Assembly: GCF_000009265.1 (NCBI RefSeq)
Contig: NC_008380.1
Coordinates: 1,989,501 to 2,053,500 of the forward strand
Origin: Rhizobium johnstonii 3841
Lineage (GTDB): Bacteria; Pseudomonadota; Alphaproteobacteria; Rhizobiales; Rhizobiaceae
Direction: 5' to 3'
Length of the DNA stretch: 64,000 nucleotides
Position numbers and translations under genes: made by a program. The first letter of the stretch is position 1, and the number at the start of each line of letters is the position of its first letter. The notes under the pieces were generated by a model. The model was not told the origin of the DNA. It did not search any database and saw nothing but the letters and a program-made list of their open reading frames with translations. This document shows positions 8,808-17,488 of this stretch, piece after piece.

Positions 8808-9128
8808 CAGGCGGTACTGAAACGAGGCGATGCGGTTGCTGAAGGTGCGCAACGAGCACGGTCGCAGCTCGTGTCCGGCCGGTCTCCAGTCGTTGAGGTC
8901 CTCGATCTCGGACTGCATGGCGGAATAGGCGGCAAACATGCCGAGCGCCCCTTCGACGTGCATCATCGCGTGCTTCTTCTGAAGCGCGACGTTGGTCGCG
9001 GAGAAGCAATGCTTGTCGGCCTCGAGGTCGAGGGCTTCGACGATCTCCTCCACGTCGACGACGCCGTACTCCTCGTCGAGTTCGGAAAGATAGGTGCGGG
9101 GCAGGATGGACTCGATCAGGTCGCGCAT
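8727..9128 (-). CDS. hypothetical protein with altered C-terminus
   Basis: I chose the ATG at 9128, nine bases after an AAGGAG site, over the in-frame TTG at 9155. The product has 133 residues, is acidic and mainly helical, and has no known motif or membrane segment. Its last codons lie in a 47-bp tandem duplication. With only one copy the frame would end ...ALLSDAA-stop. With two copies the frame reads past into WRRLKGMTSPC. The present C-terminal nine to eleven residues are thus a recent by-product. The gene lies upstream of the tns operon on the same strand, with 240 bp between that may hold the tns promoter. Function unknown. Confidence 0.55.
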   Translation of the reverse strand: MRDLIESILPRTYLSELDEEYGVVDVEEIVEALDLEADKHCFSATNVALQKKHAMMHVEGALGMFAAYSAMQSEIEDLNDWRPAGHELRPCSLRTFSNRIASFQYRLAEAEGHDIALLSDAAWRRLKGMTSPC

Positions 9129-9926
9129 GACTACGTACTCCTTGTGCTGCGACAAACTCTCGGTTCGGCAGGACGACGGCGCAGCCGGCTCGGCGCTCGA
9201 AAGAGCGCGCGAGTCCTAGGCCTGCGATGCAGTCCTGGTAGGCACGACGGGGAAATTGGCCGCGCTACGGCCGCTCGGACGTCAGCCTATCGGCTTCGCG
9301 ACGCGTGCGAGCAGGGCGGTGGCGGCGATGGCGGTCATAGGACCGCGGGAGAACAGCTCAATCACAGGCAACCTCCGGAAGGAGCCGCCGGGCCTCATGG
9401 CACGCGACGGACAGGATGAACGAGACGACGACGAATGTCGCGTCAGGCTATCTGCGGAAATTCCGCGTTGTTCCGGGAAACGTTGCGAGCGAATGCCGAG
9501 AAGGCTGTATTCTCGTAACCAGACATTTCGAACCCTCATTCCAAAAATCGGTGGGAAGAACTTCGGGACGGCCGAGCCCTCATCGCGGGCACGGCGCAGC
9601 TCTGTCGACGCCTACGGGGCCAAGCGGGCAGGGGGCCCGGCTATTATCGACATGACTGCAGTCATGGCATGCTCCTCAAGGCCGGTCCGCCGACATGACG
9701 GACCTTACGGCCGGGCTGCACCATAATTCGACAATACACGCAATGCAAGAGTATTTTCCGATGGCATGCGGGCGTGCGTCTTTTGATCAATTTTCAATCG
9801 CGACGCCCTTTCAGTATGTTACGACGTCATACGCTTAACAAACTGTCAACTCTCTCGAATCCTGTCCCGATTTGGGACTGGAGACGCGCACGCAAGGATT
9901 CAACTAAAGCGCGCAAGGATTCGCAT
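9129..9926. other. 798-bp stretch without a supported gene; one 16-bp palindrome
   Basis: Only low-complexity Arg/Ser/Pro-rich frames occur here, with no good ribosome site. A perfect palindrome, CATGACTGCAGTCATG, lies at 9651-9666 and could be an operator, but no nearby gene start explains it. Two copies of CGCAAGGATTC lie at about 9891 and 9909. The AT-rich piece around 9725-9860 may hold promoters. Confidence 0.4.
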
Positions 9927-10739
9927 TTATAGGGACAAGTCAGAGACCACATCGGAATAGGTGTCCGCCGCTTCGCCGCAGGGCGGTTCCACGGCTTCGA
10001 CATGCCATGGCGACTTGACGATCGTCTTCCAGATCGCGTTCTCGGTGAGCAGCTTGATCGCGGGTATCCCTTCCGCCGCCGGAAGCTGCATGAGGCCGAG
10101 CTGGTCGAGCGACTTTCCGAACGTTCTTACAATTTGCGACGCGGCCCAGTCGGGATCTTCGACGTGCCACGCGGCCAGGACGCCGTGGCGCACTCCGGGA
10201 GACCGGTGGTCAAGCATGGACACGACTTCGACGGAAGTACCGTGCACGGCGCCGACGAGCAGGCGGTCCGGCGTCTCGTGCGTCCAGAGGACGTGGCACC
10301 AGCCCTCGCGGACGTCGACCGGCCGCGGGTCCTCGGCGGAGGTCGTTTCGCGGAAGTACTGCAGCATGTCCGGCAGGGCGAGATCTTCCAGCAGGTCAAA
10401 AGTCCGCCCCGCCTCGCTTGACCGCGGATCGAGCTCCTTCAAGGTCCGAAGATGTTCGAAGATTTCGTGAGCGAGAGCCCGTGAAGGCTGACCAAGATGA
10501 TTGCAGAGGGTGAACCAGTCACGTGAACTTTCCCCGGCGACGGATTTGAAGGCGCCCTCAAGAATGAGCGCTGAATACCGCCAGTCGCTGGGTTTTACTC
10601 CGGGCGTCCCGTCGATGAAGCCGAGCATGGTCTTCGCACTGCGACGCCGCTTCCCGAGTTCTGTCGCGAGCTGGGGATACACTCCCCACCCGTGGGTGTA
10701 GGGATAGTTGTTCGGCGCCATCATGAGCCTGATCGACAT
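9927..10739 (-). CDS. hypothetical protein with possible GIY-YIG-like fold
   Basis: An ATG with a good site (caggag, 6 bp gap) starts a 270-residue protein. The middle part (about 150-215) reads as a beta hairpin followed by VGAVHGTSVEVVSML and a later AAWHVEDPDWAASQIVRTFG. This layout recalls the T5orf172/Mug113 branch of the GIY-YIG nucleases, but the catalytic Tyr and Arg are not clearly present, so it would be an inactive or very distant member. The N-terminal 120 residues are helical. A PIN-domain gene lies 79 bp upstream on the same strand, so the two could be cotranscribed. The gene is likely real; the fold guess is weak. Confidence 0.45.
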   Translation of the reverse strand: MSIRLMMAPNNYPYTHGWGVYPQLATELGKRRRSAKTMLGFIDGTPGVKPSDWRYSALILEGAFKSVAGESSRDWFTLCNHLGQPSRALAHEIFEHLRTLKELDPRSSEAGRTFDLLEDLALPDMLQYFRETTSAEDPRPVDVREGWCHVLWTHETPDRLLVGAVHGTSVEVVSMLDHRSPGVRHGVLAAWHVEDPDWAASQIVRTFGKSLDQLGLMQLPAAEGIPAIKLLTENAIWKTIVKSPWHVEAVEPPCGEAADTYSDVVSDLSL

Positions 10740-10818
10740 GGGAATCTCCTGGTGAGCGTACGCCCCACCGTCTCTTCACATGTCGCAAGGTACAACGCCT
10801 TTCGCCGTCCCCCGGTGA

Positions 10819-11409
10819 CTAGGATCGGCGGTCGGGAACAGGCCAGCTCGACTGGATCACGTCGTCGTTTGCTGCCTCTCCGACATACCAGCCGACGGGC
10901 GGCTCCACATGCCAGACGTCCGCACGAGGATCGTAGACGCCGGGGAGTGGGAAATGCTGATGGATCAGGCAGAAGTCGGCGGCGTTGAGGGTGGCGATTG
11001 GGAGCTGGTGGGCGATGGAGAGGGCCGCCAACATTGTGTCGCAGCCCAGGTTGACCCGGTCCTGTTTGATCGTCCTGCCATACCTGTCCTTCTTTTCCGG
11101 AGTGAAGAAGAAGTGCTTGAGAGGGGGGTGCGCGGCCATCGCCCCGAGCACACGGGCCGCGGCCACGTCCATTTCAGGCTGAACCATACGACTGGCGAGA
11201 AACTCCTCGAACCAGGCGAGCAGTTCGATCGCCTTCTTCGAATTGTGCCGCTGCACGTTGCGGATGCCATATTCAGTCTCATAGATGGTGATCCACGAGA
11301 CGGCGAGCGATCCGCGAGGCAGTTCCGCCAGCCATTCCCAAACCCAGTCCGGAGGCTCGGGAAGATAGGCCACGCTGATTATGTTGGTATCAACGAGAAT
11401 CTGCCCCAC
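10819..11409 (-). CDS. PIN-domain toxin, VapC-like
   Basis: The 196-residue protein begins ILVDTNIIS, the first acidic motif of PIN-domain RNases. It continues with E in ETEYGI and the third acidic site in GCDTMLAAL, then ends the fold with IATLNAADF. VapC toxins cut tRNA or rRNA. The start is a GTG. The protein is longer than a usual VapC (about 130-140), with about 40 extra C-terminal residues. The likely partner is the Phd-like gene at 11515-11697, but it lies on the opposite strand, head to head, which is unusual because the antitoxin normally precedes the toxin in one operon. Confidence 0.75.
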   Translation of the reverse strand: MGQILVDTNIISVAYLPEPPDWVWEWLAELPRGSLAVSWITIYETEYGIRNVQRHNSKKAIELLAWFEEFLASRMVQPEMDVAAARVLGAMAAHPPLKHFFFTPEKKDRYGRTIKQDRVNLGCDTMLAALSIAHQLPIATLNAADFCLIHQHFPLPGVYDPRADVWHVEPPVGWYVGEAANDDVIQSSWPVPDRRS

Positions 11410-11514
11410 CGGCTCGCCGCTTCCAATTGTTGGTCCCGTCTAAACGAAGGTATGCTAACTGCTTTGCGCCTGTTAAAATGTTACCGTTCGAATCTTTGTT
11501 GGCGGTGGAATGGA

Positions 11515-11697
11515 ATGAACCCGGTCTGGACGGCCAAGGACCTCGAGAGAAATCTTGCGCGGGTGCTGGAACAGGCAAGAACCGTTGGTCCGCAACGGAT
11601 TCGCGACGAGACGGGTATTTATGTGCTCAAGATCGAAGATGACTTCAGTAAGCCGGATGCCGCCGATTCTCTGTTGAAGTTGCGTCCCAAGGGCTAG
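11515..11697 (+). CDS. Phd/YefM-type antitoxin-like protein
   Basis: Sixty residues from the ATG at 11515, preceded by GGTGG. The pattern W-x-A-x-D-L-x-R-N near the start, then a helix and DETGIYVLKI, fits the Phd/YefM fold, in which the N-terminus binds operator DNA and the C-terminus covers the toxin. It is divergent from the PIN gene with 105 bp between the two starts, so both promoters must lie there. In this gap TGTTACCGTTCGA (11479-11491) resembles 11 of 13 bases of the palindrome found in the sulfatase island; this is probably chance. Pairing with the PIN protein is inferred from position. Confidence 0.6.
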   Translation: MNPVWTAKDLERNLARVLEQARTVGPQRIRDETGIYVLKIEDDFSKPDAADSLLKLRPKG

Positions 11698-12051
11698 ATT
11701 TCGGCGCCCCCACGGCAAGGATTCGTTAACTACGTTCCAAGCTTGAGGCCACGTTACCAGAAGTGCCGACAAATTTGTCAGCAGGCGCTACGGCGCCAAG
11801 CGGTGATTGGGTGCCTTCGAGATCGGCAGCTTAAAATTTACTGACAGACAGGTCGACTGCCCGATCCCGCCGAAATCCCCGCGGTCTTGCGATCGGCTTC
11901 GAGCCATCGCAACTGGTTGTTATCACGCCTCGTCCAACAGCATCTCCGCGGTGATCTTATCCGTCACCAGGATGTTCACGTATCCGCCACGCAGCGCGGC
12001 TCGGATCGCAGGAACCCCGTCTTTTCCAATAGCTGCGGCGAACGGCTACGC

Positions 12052-12132
12052 GACCAAGTTAGGACCGTCGTCGATACGGTCGGCGCAGGCGAGACGTTCG
12101 ATGCCGGCGTGCTTGGCGTCACTCGAGAGGCA
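12052..12132 (+). pseudogene. relic of a PfkB-family sugar kinase
   Basis: In one plus-strand frame the sequence reads VVDTVGAGETFDAGVL. This is the second signature of PfkB-type kinases (D-T-x-G-A-G-D-x-F-x-A-G), with E for the usual first D. Neither flank in this frame resembles the rest of the family, and the only start candidates give basic, low-complexity protein. The 645 bp from 11698 to 12342 hold nothing else I can support, so this seems to be a degraded C-terminal fragment. Confidence 0.45.
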
Positions 12133-12342
12133 GTGCCTGCTCAGGGCACGAGTTCTGCCGGGAAGGGGGCCTCACGATTTCGCTTTCTCGCCAACGTTTG
12201 CTTAAGTTGTTCTCTCGCCACATGGCGGCAGAGTGGATCGTGCCGGAAATCTTCGACAAGATGTCGAACAGGCGCGTTCAAAATTGACGAACTGGTATGA
12301 CGATCTGAGGAGATCAAAGCTCTTCCGCCGGCTCGCCCACCT

Positions 12343-13476
12343 TCAAAGTAGCAAAAGTCTTTTCACGATCGGACCGAGCTGGGAATACGGCAGGTACGAT
12401 GCGCCGACCACTAACATCGGCAGCAGTGCCGGCACCAGAACAGGCAGGACGTTCCCCTTGTTGATCAGCATCGCGGACGTCTTCATTGATGCGAGGTAGA
12501 CCGGTTTCACATCGCGGAATTCCGCCACCTCTGGCTCTCTTTCATCACCGACGACATTATCTCCGAGCGTCGCACGTTCGCTCCATCGCTCGAAATCCGT
12601 CACCTTCGAGAGAGACAGCAGGATCGTCTTCCTTTTCAGACGGGAGACTTGCATGGCGACGCCGACGAGTGGAACAGCATAGTAGATCACGACCACCACC
12701 AGCCACGCCCCGCAGACGGCGGTGAACAGACCGGGTGTCACGGTCTCGCGCTGCATCACATGGCCGACGCCGGCCGCGAAGACGGAACTCACCGCAAGCG
12801 TGAAGAGGCCATAGCCGGCTTGGTAATAGCTGAGGAAGCCGAGGCCGCCATGGCCGTCGGGATGCGTGACCACGAGACGGAGATGGCACCTTGCGACGCT
12901 CGACAGGAATAGGCACCAGATCACATGCTTCCATACGAGACGCGTCAGCAGGAACCAGTAGACGGTGTTGCCGACTGCCAGGCACCAGAAGCCTGTCATC
13001 GAAATGCTTCCGTCGCCGACCGCCCATGGGGGCGCGGATCCGCCAAGGAACGTGGACGCATTGAAGACCGTCGCGGCGAGCGCCAAACCTAAGCAGATGA
13101 GTTCCGGAAAGCCGGCAGTTGTTCGAGCGCCTGCATCACGCAGGGCCTTCCGGGTGTCTGGGATGGATTGCGACGACACGAGCGGAATCCTAAAGAGGAT
13201 TGAAACGCACTCGTCGAGGGCGAAACCGATGGGCTTTTCCGCCAGCGTCAGCAGGACCGGCGCGATCAGGAACTTTGCCCACGCTCCCCAGTCGTGAAGG
13301 AAGAGGCCGGCCCCGTGTCCGCCGCTGGTCGCCAGCAGAAGCAGCACCGGGATTGTCCAGCATAGGCCTGCGAAGACGAATGCCCGCCATCCGCGCTTGC
13401 GTATGCCAAGCCGGGTCATCAGCTCGTAGAACGGCCCGCCATGCATGATCCGCAGGCGATCGTCGTCGCTGGCCAT
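12343..13476 (-). CDS. polytopic membrane protein of unknown function
   Basis: The ATG at 13476 follows the mscS stop after one base, so the two are translationally linked. The 377-residue protein has about six hydrophobic segments, near residues 33-55, 68-90, 125-145, 165-190, 235-260 and 270-295, and one more close to the C-terminus. Between them is a short cytosolic stretch with ERWSERATLGDNVVGDEREPE. I know no family for it. It is the last gene of a run on the minus strand (sulfatase, formylglycine-generating enzyme, HAD hydrolase, MscS, this protein). It may work with the MscS channel in envelope stress. It is certainly a membrane protein; the role is unknown. Confidence 0.7.
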   Translation of the reverse strand: MASDDDRLRIMHGGPFYELMTRLGIRKRGWRAFVFAGLCWTIPVLLLLATSGGHGAGLFLHDWGAWAKFLIAPVLLTLAEKPIGFALDECVSILFRIPLVSSQSIPDTRKALRDAGARTTAGFPELICLGLALAATVFNASTFLGGSAPPWAVGDGSISMTGFWCLAVGNTVYWFLLTRLVWKHVIWCLFLSSVARCHLRLVVTHPDGHGGLGFLSYYQAGYGLFTLAVSSVFAAGVGHVMQRETVTPGLFTAVCGAWLVVVVIYYAVPLVGVAMQVSRLKRKTILLSLSKVTDFERWSERATLGDNVVGDEREPEVAEFRDVKPVYLASMKTSAMLINKGNVLPVLVPALLPMLVVGASYLPYSQLGPIVKRLLLL

Positions 13477-13477
13477 T

Positions 13478-15400
13478 CTACCCCTCCGCGGCCACCACCT
13501 TGGCTTGCTGCGTGCGTATCGCGGCCGCCGCAGCGGCAGCGCCGTCCCTATCGTCGCCGCCGACCTGCACCGACGGCGTCGCGAATTCGATGCCGTTCGC
13601 CTGGAAAGCCTCTCGAATTTTCGCATAGGCCTTGCGCCGGATATAGGTTTGCATTCCGGGCACTGTCGTCATCGCAAAGCTGAGAACGATGCCATAATCG
13701 CCGAACTCCTCGACACCCTTCATCTTCAGCGGCTGGATAAACATCGGCCCCAGTTCCGAATCGGCCTGCAGCTCGGCGCCGATCTTTTTCGCGAGCTTGC
13801 GCGCCTTCTCTATGTCGGTGTCGTAGCTGACATTGACCCGGAATTTGTCGATGACCCAGTCGCGGCTCATGTTCTCGACGGCGCCGAGCTCGCCGAACGG
13901 AACGGTGAACACCGGGCCGCGGTGATGACGAAGCCGCACCGACCGGAGGCTGAATCCCTCGACGGTCCCTTTGTAGCTCTTCGCCTGAATGTATTCGCCG
14001 ACACGGAAGGCGTCGTCGAGCATATAGAAGACCCCGCTGATGACGTCCTTCACCAGCGTCTGCGATCCGAAGCCGAGCGCCACGCCGAAGATGCCCGCAC
14101 CTGCGATCAGCGGCCCGATTTCGACGCCGAGCTCCGCAAGCACGATCAGCCCGGCGATAGCCGCCACCATCACGGCCAGCACGTTCCGGAAGATCGGCAG
14201 CAGGGTGCGAAGCCGCCCCCGCCGGGCAGCCTGCGAAGGATCGTTTCCAGCTTCGGCCTGCACCGAGAGGCGCCGGTCGATCCACGACTTCGCCAGGTGC
14301 CATGCGAGATCGGCAAGCAGCAGGACGACGACGCTCTTCAGAAGTCCGTAGGCCACCGAGGCCACGGCAGGATCGCTGTGAACAAGCGAGTTGGGATCGA
14401 CCCTCCACACGATCGCCACCCATGCGACGGCGATGGCGACAACGACGGCCCGGCTGCCGCGGACAAGCAGGACGCGCTTGGTGCTATCGGGTTCCGAGCG
14501 AATCGTGTCGGCTGCCGTCTGACCGGCGAACCGAAGCGCCGAGGGCAGCGTCATCGCGTAGACGCCCAGCCAGAACAGACCGCGGAGACCGACGCACCAG
14601 AGTGCCCAGATGATCACGAAGGCAAGGCAGAGCGCGATGCGCATGCGAAGGGGCCTCTCGGACGAGGAGACGACGCCCTCAACGGCCAGGGCGAGAAGAA
14701 CGATCGAGAAGCAGAACGAGATCGCCGCCGTCACCGAGGGGTCGACCGACAAAGGCCGGCCGAGGCTTGCCGCTGCGATCCCGACGATCGCGGCCCCCGC
14801 GAAAATCTTCGTCCGCCTGCGAGCGGAAATTGTCAGTACGGCCGTGTCGAGCAGCGCCGAGATCGCCCGATATGCCGAGAGCGCCAGCAGCGAGACGAGG
14901 AGTACGATGCGTGGGAGTGCAGGCCAATCGAAGGCAAAGTAGACGGCGGCCATCGCCACCGCAGAGATGCCAATGGCCAGCAGGCGCTCCTGCAGCCCTT
15001 CCATGCGCCTTCTTGATCGCGCAAAAAGACGTTCGGCGAAAAGTCCGACTGCCATCAGCCCAAGGAATGCGACGAAGACAGGCAGCCGGCCATGGGACAG
15101 CGCATCTTCTCTCGTGCGAGCAGCGGCGGCCATCACCTCGGCGGGAATCCTTGGCATTGCCTGAACGACACCATCGATCCGGCTCCGGGTGGCAGCCTCC
15201 CATGTGGCCAGCCCGGAGTCCGCTTGCTGGACAGTCGTAAGTGCCGGGCCGGGCGCTTTCTCCAGCCATGCCCGGACCTCGGGATCCTGCAGTAGCCGCA
15301 CGAGGTCGTCGACCTTCTGCGGCCGCGGCGCTTCCTGGGCAGTGGCGACGACGGACATCAACACGAACAGGAGGAGTCCGCCGATCCATTTCATGCGCAT
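13478..15400 (-). CDS. MscS-family mechanosensitive channel, long form
   Basis: A 640-residue protein with a signal peptide (cleavage after ATAQ), a periplasmic domain of about 80 residues, and about ten membrane segments. The pore helix and beta domain are typical: LAELGVEIGPLIAGAGIFGV, then ALGFGSQTLVKDVISG and a following YIQAKSYKGTVEGFSLRSVRLR. MscS channels release solutes on membrane tension. Small MscS has about 290 residues; this long type resembles YbdG/MscM-type proteins. The C-terminal tail is Ala-rich. The ATG comes 6 bp after the stop of the HAD gene. It is probably part of the sulfatase operon and would let the cell handle osmotic changes. Confidence 0.9.
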   Translation of the reverse strand: MRMKWIGGLLLFVLMSVVATAQEAPRPQKVDDLVRLLQDPEVRAWLEKAPGPALTTVQQADSGLATWEAATRSRIDGVVQAMPRIPAEVMAAAARTREDALSHGRLPVFVAFLGLMAVGLFAERLFARSRRRMEGLQERLLAIGISAVAMAAVYFAFDWPALPRIVLLVSLLALSAYRAISALLDTAVLTISARRRTKIFAGAAIVGIAAASLGRPLSVDPSVTAAISFCFSIVLLALAVEGVVSSSERPLRMRIALCLAFVIIWALWCVGLRGLFWLGVYAMTLPSALRFAGQTAADTIRSEPDSTKRVLLVRGSRAVVVAIAVAWVAIVWRVDPNSLVHSDPAVASVAYGLLKSVVVLLLADLAWHLAKSWIDRRLSVQAEAGNDPSQAARRGRLRTLLPIFRNVLAVMVAAIAGLIVLAELGVEIGPLIAGAGIFGVALGFGSQTLVKDVISGVFYMLDDAFRVGEYIQAKSYKGTVEGFSLRSVRLRHHRGPVFTVPFGELGAVENMSRDWVIDKFRVNVSYDTDIEKARKLAKKIGAELQADSELGPMFIQPLKMKGVEEFGDYGIVLSFAMTTVPGMQTYIRRKAYAKIREAFQANGIEFATPSVQVGGDDRDGAAAAAAAIRTQQAKVVAAEG

Positions 15401-15406
15401 GTCCTT

Positions 15407-16420
15407 CTATTTCTCGAATGAGAAGACCTTCTTCCAGTCCGCCTTCATATCGACAACCAGCCAGTTGCGGCGCTCCGCTTCGTCGAGCGCCTTGTCGAGC
15501 TTGCCGATTTCGCTGTTTCGATCGTAGGCGACCTCCCGTTCCGCATCCGTGTGATGGACGATCATCGCAAAGCTCGGACCCTTGGCGGTGACCCATCGCA
15601 GCATCTCGTAGTCGCCGTCAGAATTCCCGGCCACGAAGATCGGCTTGCGCCCGATGAACTTGTTGATGCCGGAAGGCTTGCCGGCGCCATCGTCGACGAA
15701 GTCGATCTTCGGCAGCCTGTTGAGCACGGGCTCGTCGCCGACAATGGCATATTCCGTCGTAATGGTGCTGCCGACCACCTGTTCCGGCGGGATGCCGTAC
15801 ATTTTCTCGGTCATCGGTCGCATGAATTCGACGCCGCCGCCGGAGACGATGTAGGTCTTGAAGCCGTTGGCCCTGAGGTAGTCGAGGAGTTCGCGCATCG
15901 GCACGAAGGTCATCTCGTCGTATGGTTTTGCGGTTTTCGGGTGCTTGGCGCTCGCAAACCAGTCGGTGACGATCTTCGAGAACTGGTCCGTCGTCATCCC
16001 GGCATGCGTCGTCATCGCGAGATCCATGATCCCTTTCTCGCCGCCTTTCATCACGCCCATCGGATCGCCTGCCAGCACCGACTTGAACGGCTCCTTGGCC
16101 TGCCATTCAGGGTGCTCCGGTGCGAGCGTCTTCACACGGTCGAGCATAAAAGCAAACTGGAAGTAGATGGGTTGCTCCGACCAGAGGGTGCCGTCATTGT
16201 CGAAGACCGCGATCCGGTCTTCGGGAACGACGTATCCCTCGCCGCCCTCGGCTGTCGTTGCCTTGACGAAATCCATGATCCTGGTCTTCGCCGCGGTATC
16301 GTTCCAGGACGGCAGGACCTCCTGCGCCATGGCCGTTCCGACGACGCCACTGACGAGTAGCAGCGCGGCGACGAGAAATGATGCAAGCACGGTATCGGAA
16401 GCCTGGAAACGTCTTCTCAT
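15407..16420 (-). CDS. secreted HAD-superfamily phosphatase
   Basis: Starting at the ATG at 16420, which overlaps the stop of the upstream gene (ATGA), the protein has 337 residues. A signal peptide ends after AMAQ, so it is periplasmic. HAD motifs are all present: motif I AVFDNDGTLW (DxDGT), motif II IVSGGG, and motif IV GNSDGDYEM. The family cleaves phosphate esters and similar bonds with an aspartyl intermediate. It lies between the formylglycine-generating enzyme and the MscS channel, inside the sulfatase island. Its substrate cannot be read from the sequence; phosphoserine-phosphatase-like secreted HADs are the closest match I know. Confidence 0.88.
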   Translation of the reverse strand: MRRRFQASDTVLASFLVAALLLVSGVVGTAMAQEVLPSWNDTAAKTRIMDFVKATTAEGGEGYVVPEDRIAVFDNDGTLWSEQPIYFQFAFMLDRVKTLAPEHPEWQAKEPFKSVLAGDPMGVMKGGEKGIMDLAMTTHAGMTTDQFSKIVTDWFASAKHPKTAKPYDEMTFVPMRELLDYLRANGFKTYIVSGGGVEFMRPMTEKMYGIPPEQVVGSTITTEYAIVGDEPVLNRLPKIDFVDDGAGKPSGINKFIGRKPIFVAGNSDGDYEMLRWVTAKGPSFAMIVHHTDAEREVAYDRNSEIGKLDKALDEAERRNWLVVDMKADWKKVFSFEK

Positions 16421-17379
16421 TTCGCTTCTCCTTCGGTGCGCCTGACGCAGCGGAAGCCGACATGGCTGGTGGACGTATCCTCGGGCTCGGCGTGGCGGGC
16501 GGCAGGACGGTAGCGTCTGCAGTAGTTTGGGGCGCAGAGATGGGAGCCGCCCTTCAGCACCCGCCGCGCTATCCGGATTTCCGGCTGGCGCGGATCGTAG
16601 CTCGCCTCGGCGTCGCGCCCGCGTGGGTTGCTCGGAATGCAGCACGAGTGCTTCGCCGGTTCGGGATGCCGGGTCGACCAGTAGTCGCTGGTCCATTCCC
16701 AGACGTTGCCGATCATGTCGTAGAGGCCGAAGCCATTCGGCGGGAACGATCGCACAGGCGAGGTGCGTTCGTGTCCTTTCGGCTTCGTCGAGTGGATAGG
16801 GAACGTGCCGCTCCAGGTGTTTGCCATCGGCACACCGCCCGGCGCGAACTCGTCGCCCCATGCATATTCCGCATCATCCAGCCCGCCGCGGGCGGCAAGC
16901 TCCCATTCGGCTTCCGTCGGCAAATCGAGCCCCGCCCAGTGCGCATAGGCAGCGGCGTCCGCGTAGGCGACATGCACGACCGGATGGTCGAGCTTGCCGC
17001 GCAGATCGCTGAGACCGCCGAGGGGGCGGCGCCAGTTCGCACCGAACTTGAATGTCCACCACTGGGAGATGTCAGCGCCGCTGACCGTTTTCGGCTGCGT
17101 GAACACCAGCGATCCCGCCCTCAGCATCTCAGGCTTCGCGCCGGGATAGTCCCTCGGATCGGGAGCTTTCTCCGCGACGGTGACATATCCCGTCGCCTCG
17201 GCGAATTGCTTGAATTGCCTGTTGGTGACCGGCGTTTCGGCCATCCAGAAGCCGTCGACGGTCACGGGATGGGCCGGGGCCTCTTCCGGATAATGCTTGT
17301 CGGATCCCACCGTGAAGGTACGACCGGGTATCCAGATGAATCGGTCCCGTTCCGTCATGTTGTCGAATGCTAAAGCCAT
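16417..17379 (-). CDS. formylglycine-generating enzyme (sulfatase-modifying factor)
   Basis: The ATG at 17379 gives 320 residues of the SUMF1/FGE fold. The start FIWIPGRTFTVGSD, the core LPTEAEWELAARGG, and NVWEWTSDYW are hallmark segments. Near the C-terminus LKGGSHLCAPNYCRRYRPAAR holds the two Cys, five residues apart, that act in copper-dependent oxidation of the sulfatase Cys. No signal peptide is visible, so it acts in the cytosol before export. Both sulfatases in this window have the required CTAGR motif. The sulfatase gene at 17489 lies just upstream on the same strand. This pairing makes the island self-sufficient for sulfatase activation. Confidence 0.92.
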   Translation of the reverse strand: MALAFDNMTERDRFIWIPGRTFTVGSDKHYPEEAPAHPVTVDGFWMAETPVTNRQFKQFAEATGYVTVAEKAPDPRDYPGAKPEMLRAGSLVFTQPKTVSGADISQWWTFKFGANWRRPLGGLSDLRGKLDHPVVHVAYADAAAYAHWAGLDLPTEAEWELAARGGLDDAEYAWGDEFAPGGVPMANTWSGTFPIHSTKPKGHERTSPVRSFPPNGFGLYDMIGNVWEWTSDYWSTRHPEPAKHSCCIPSNPRGRDAEASYDPRQPEIRIARRVLKGGSHLCAPNYCRRYRPAARHAEPEDTSTSHVGFRCVRRTEGEAK

Positions 17380-17488
17380 CGCTGTCTCCAGAACTGATGG
17401 GCTGACCTTAGCTCTCGCGAAGCAGTGTCCCGGCCACACCGGAGCATTACCAAGCTTCATCTAGCTTCGCGACTAGCGGCCTCGATCT

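Noticed and set aside
9256..9726. 156-codon plus-strand frame in the gene-free stretch
   Set aside because: Low-complexity Arg/Ser/Pro composition, no ribosome site and no recognisable segment.
11479..11491. TGTTACCGTTCGA as another island operator
   Set aside because: It agrees at only 11 of 13 bases, lacks palindrome symmetry and lies outside the sulfatase island.
10909..11514. upstream part of a 262-codon plus-strand frame
   Set aside because: Only its last 60 codons, from the ATG at 11515, look like protein. The earlier part is antisense to the PIN gene.
13445..15016. 523-codon open frame on the plus strand
   Set aside because: It is antisense to the mscS gene, which has clear family motifs. 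The frame is Arg/Asp/His-rich, as expected from a GC-rich complement.
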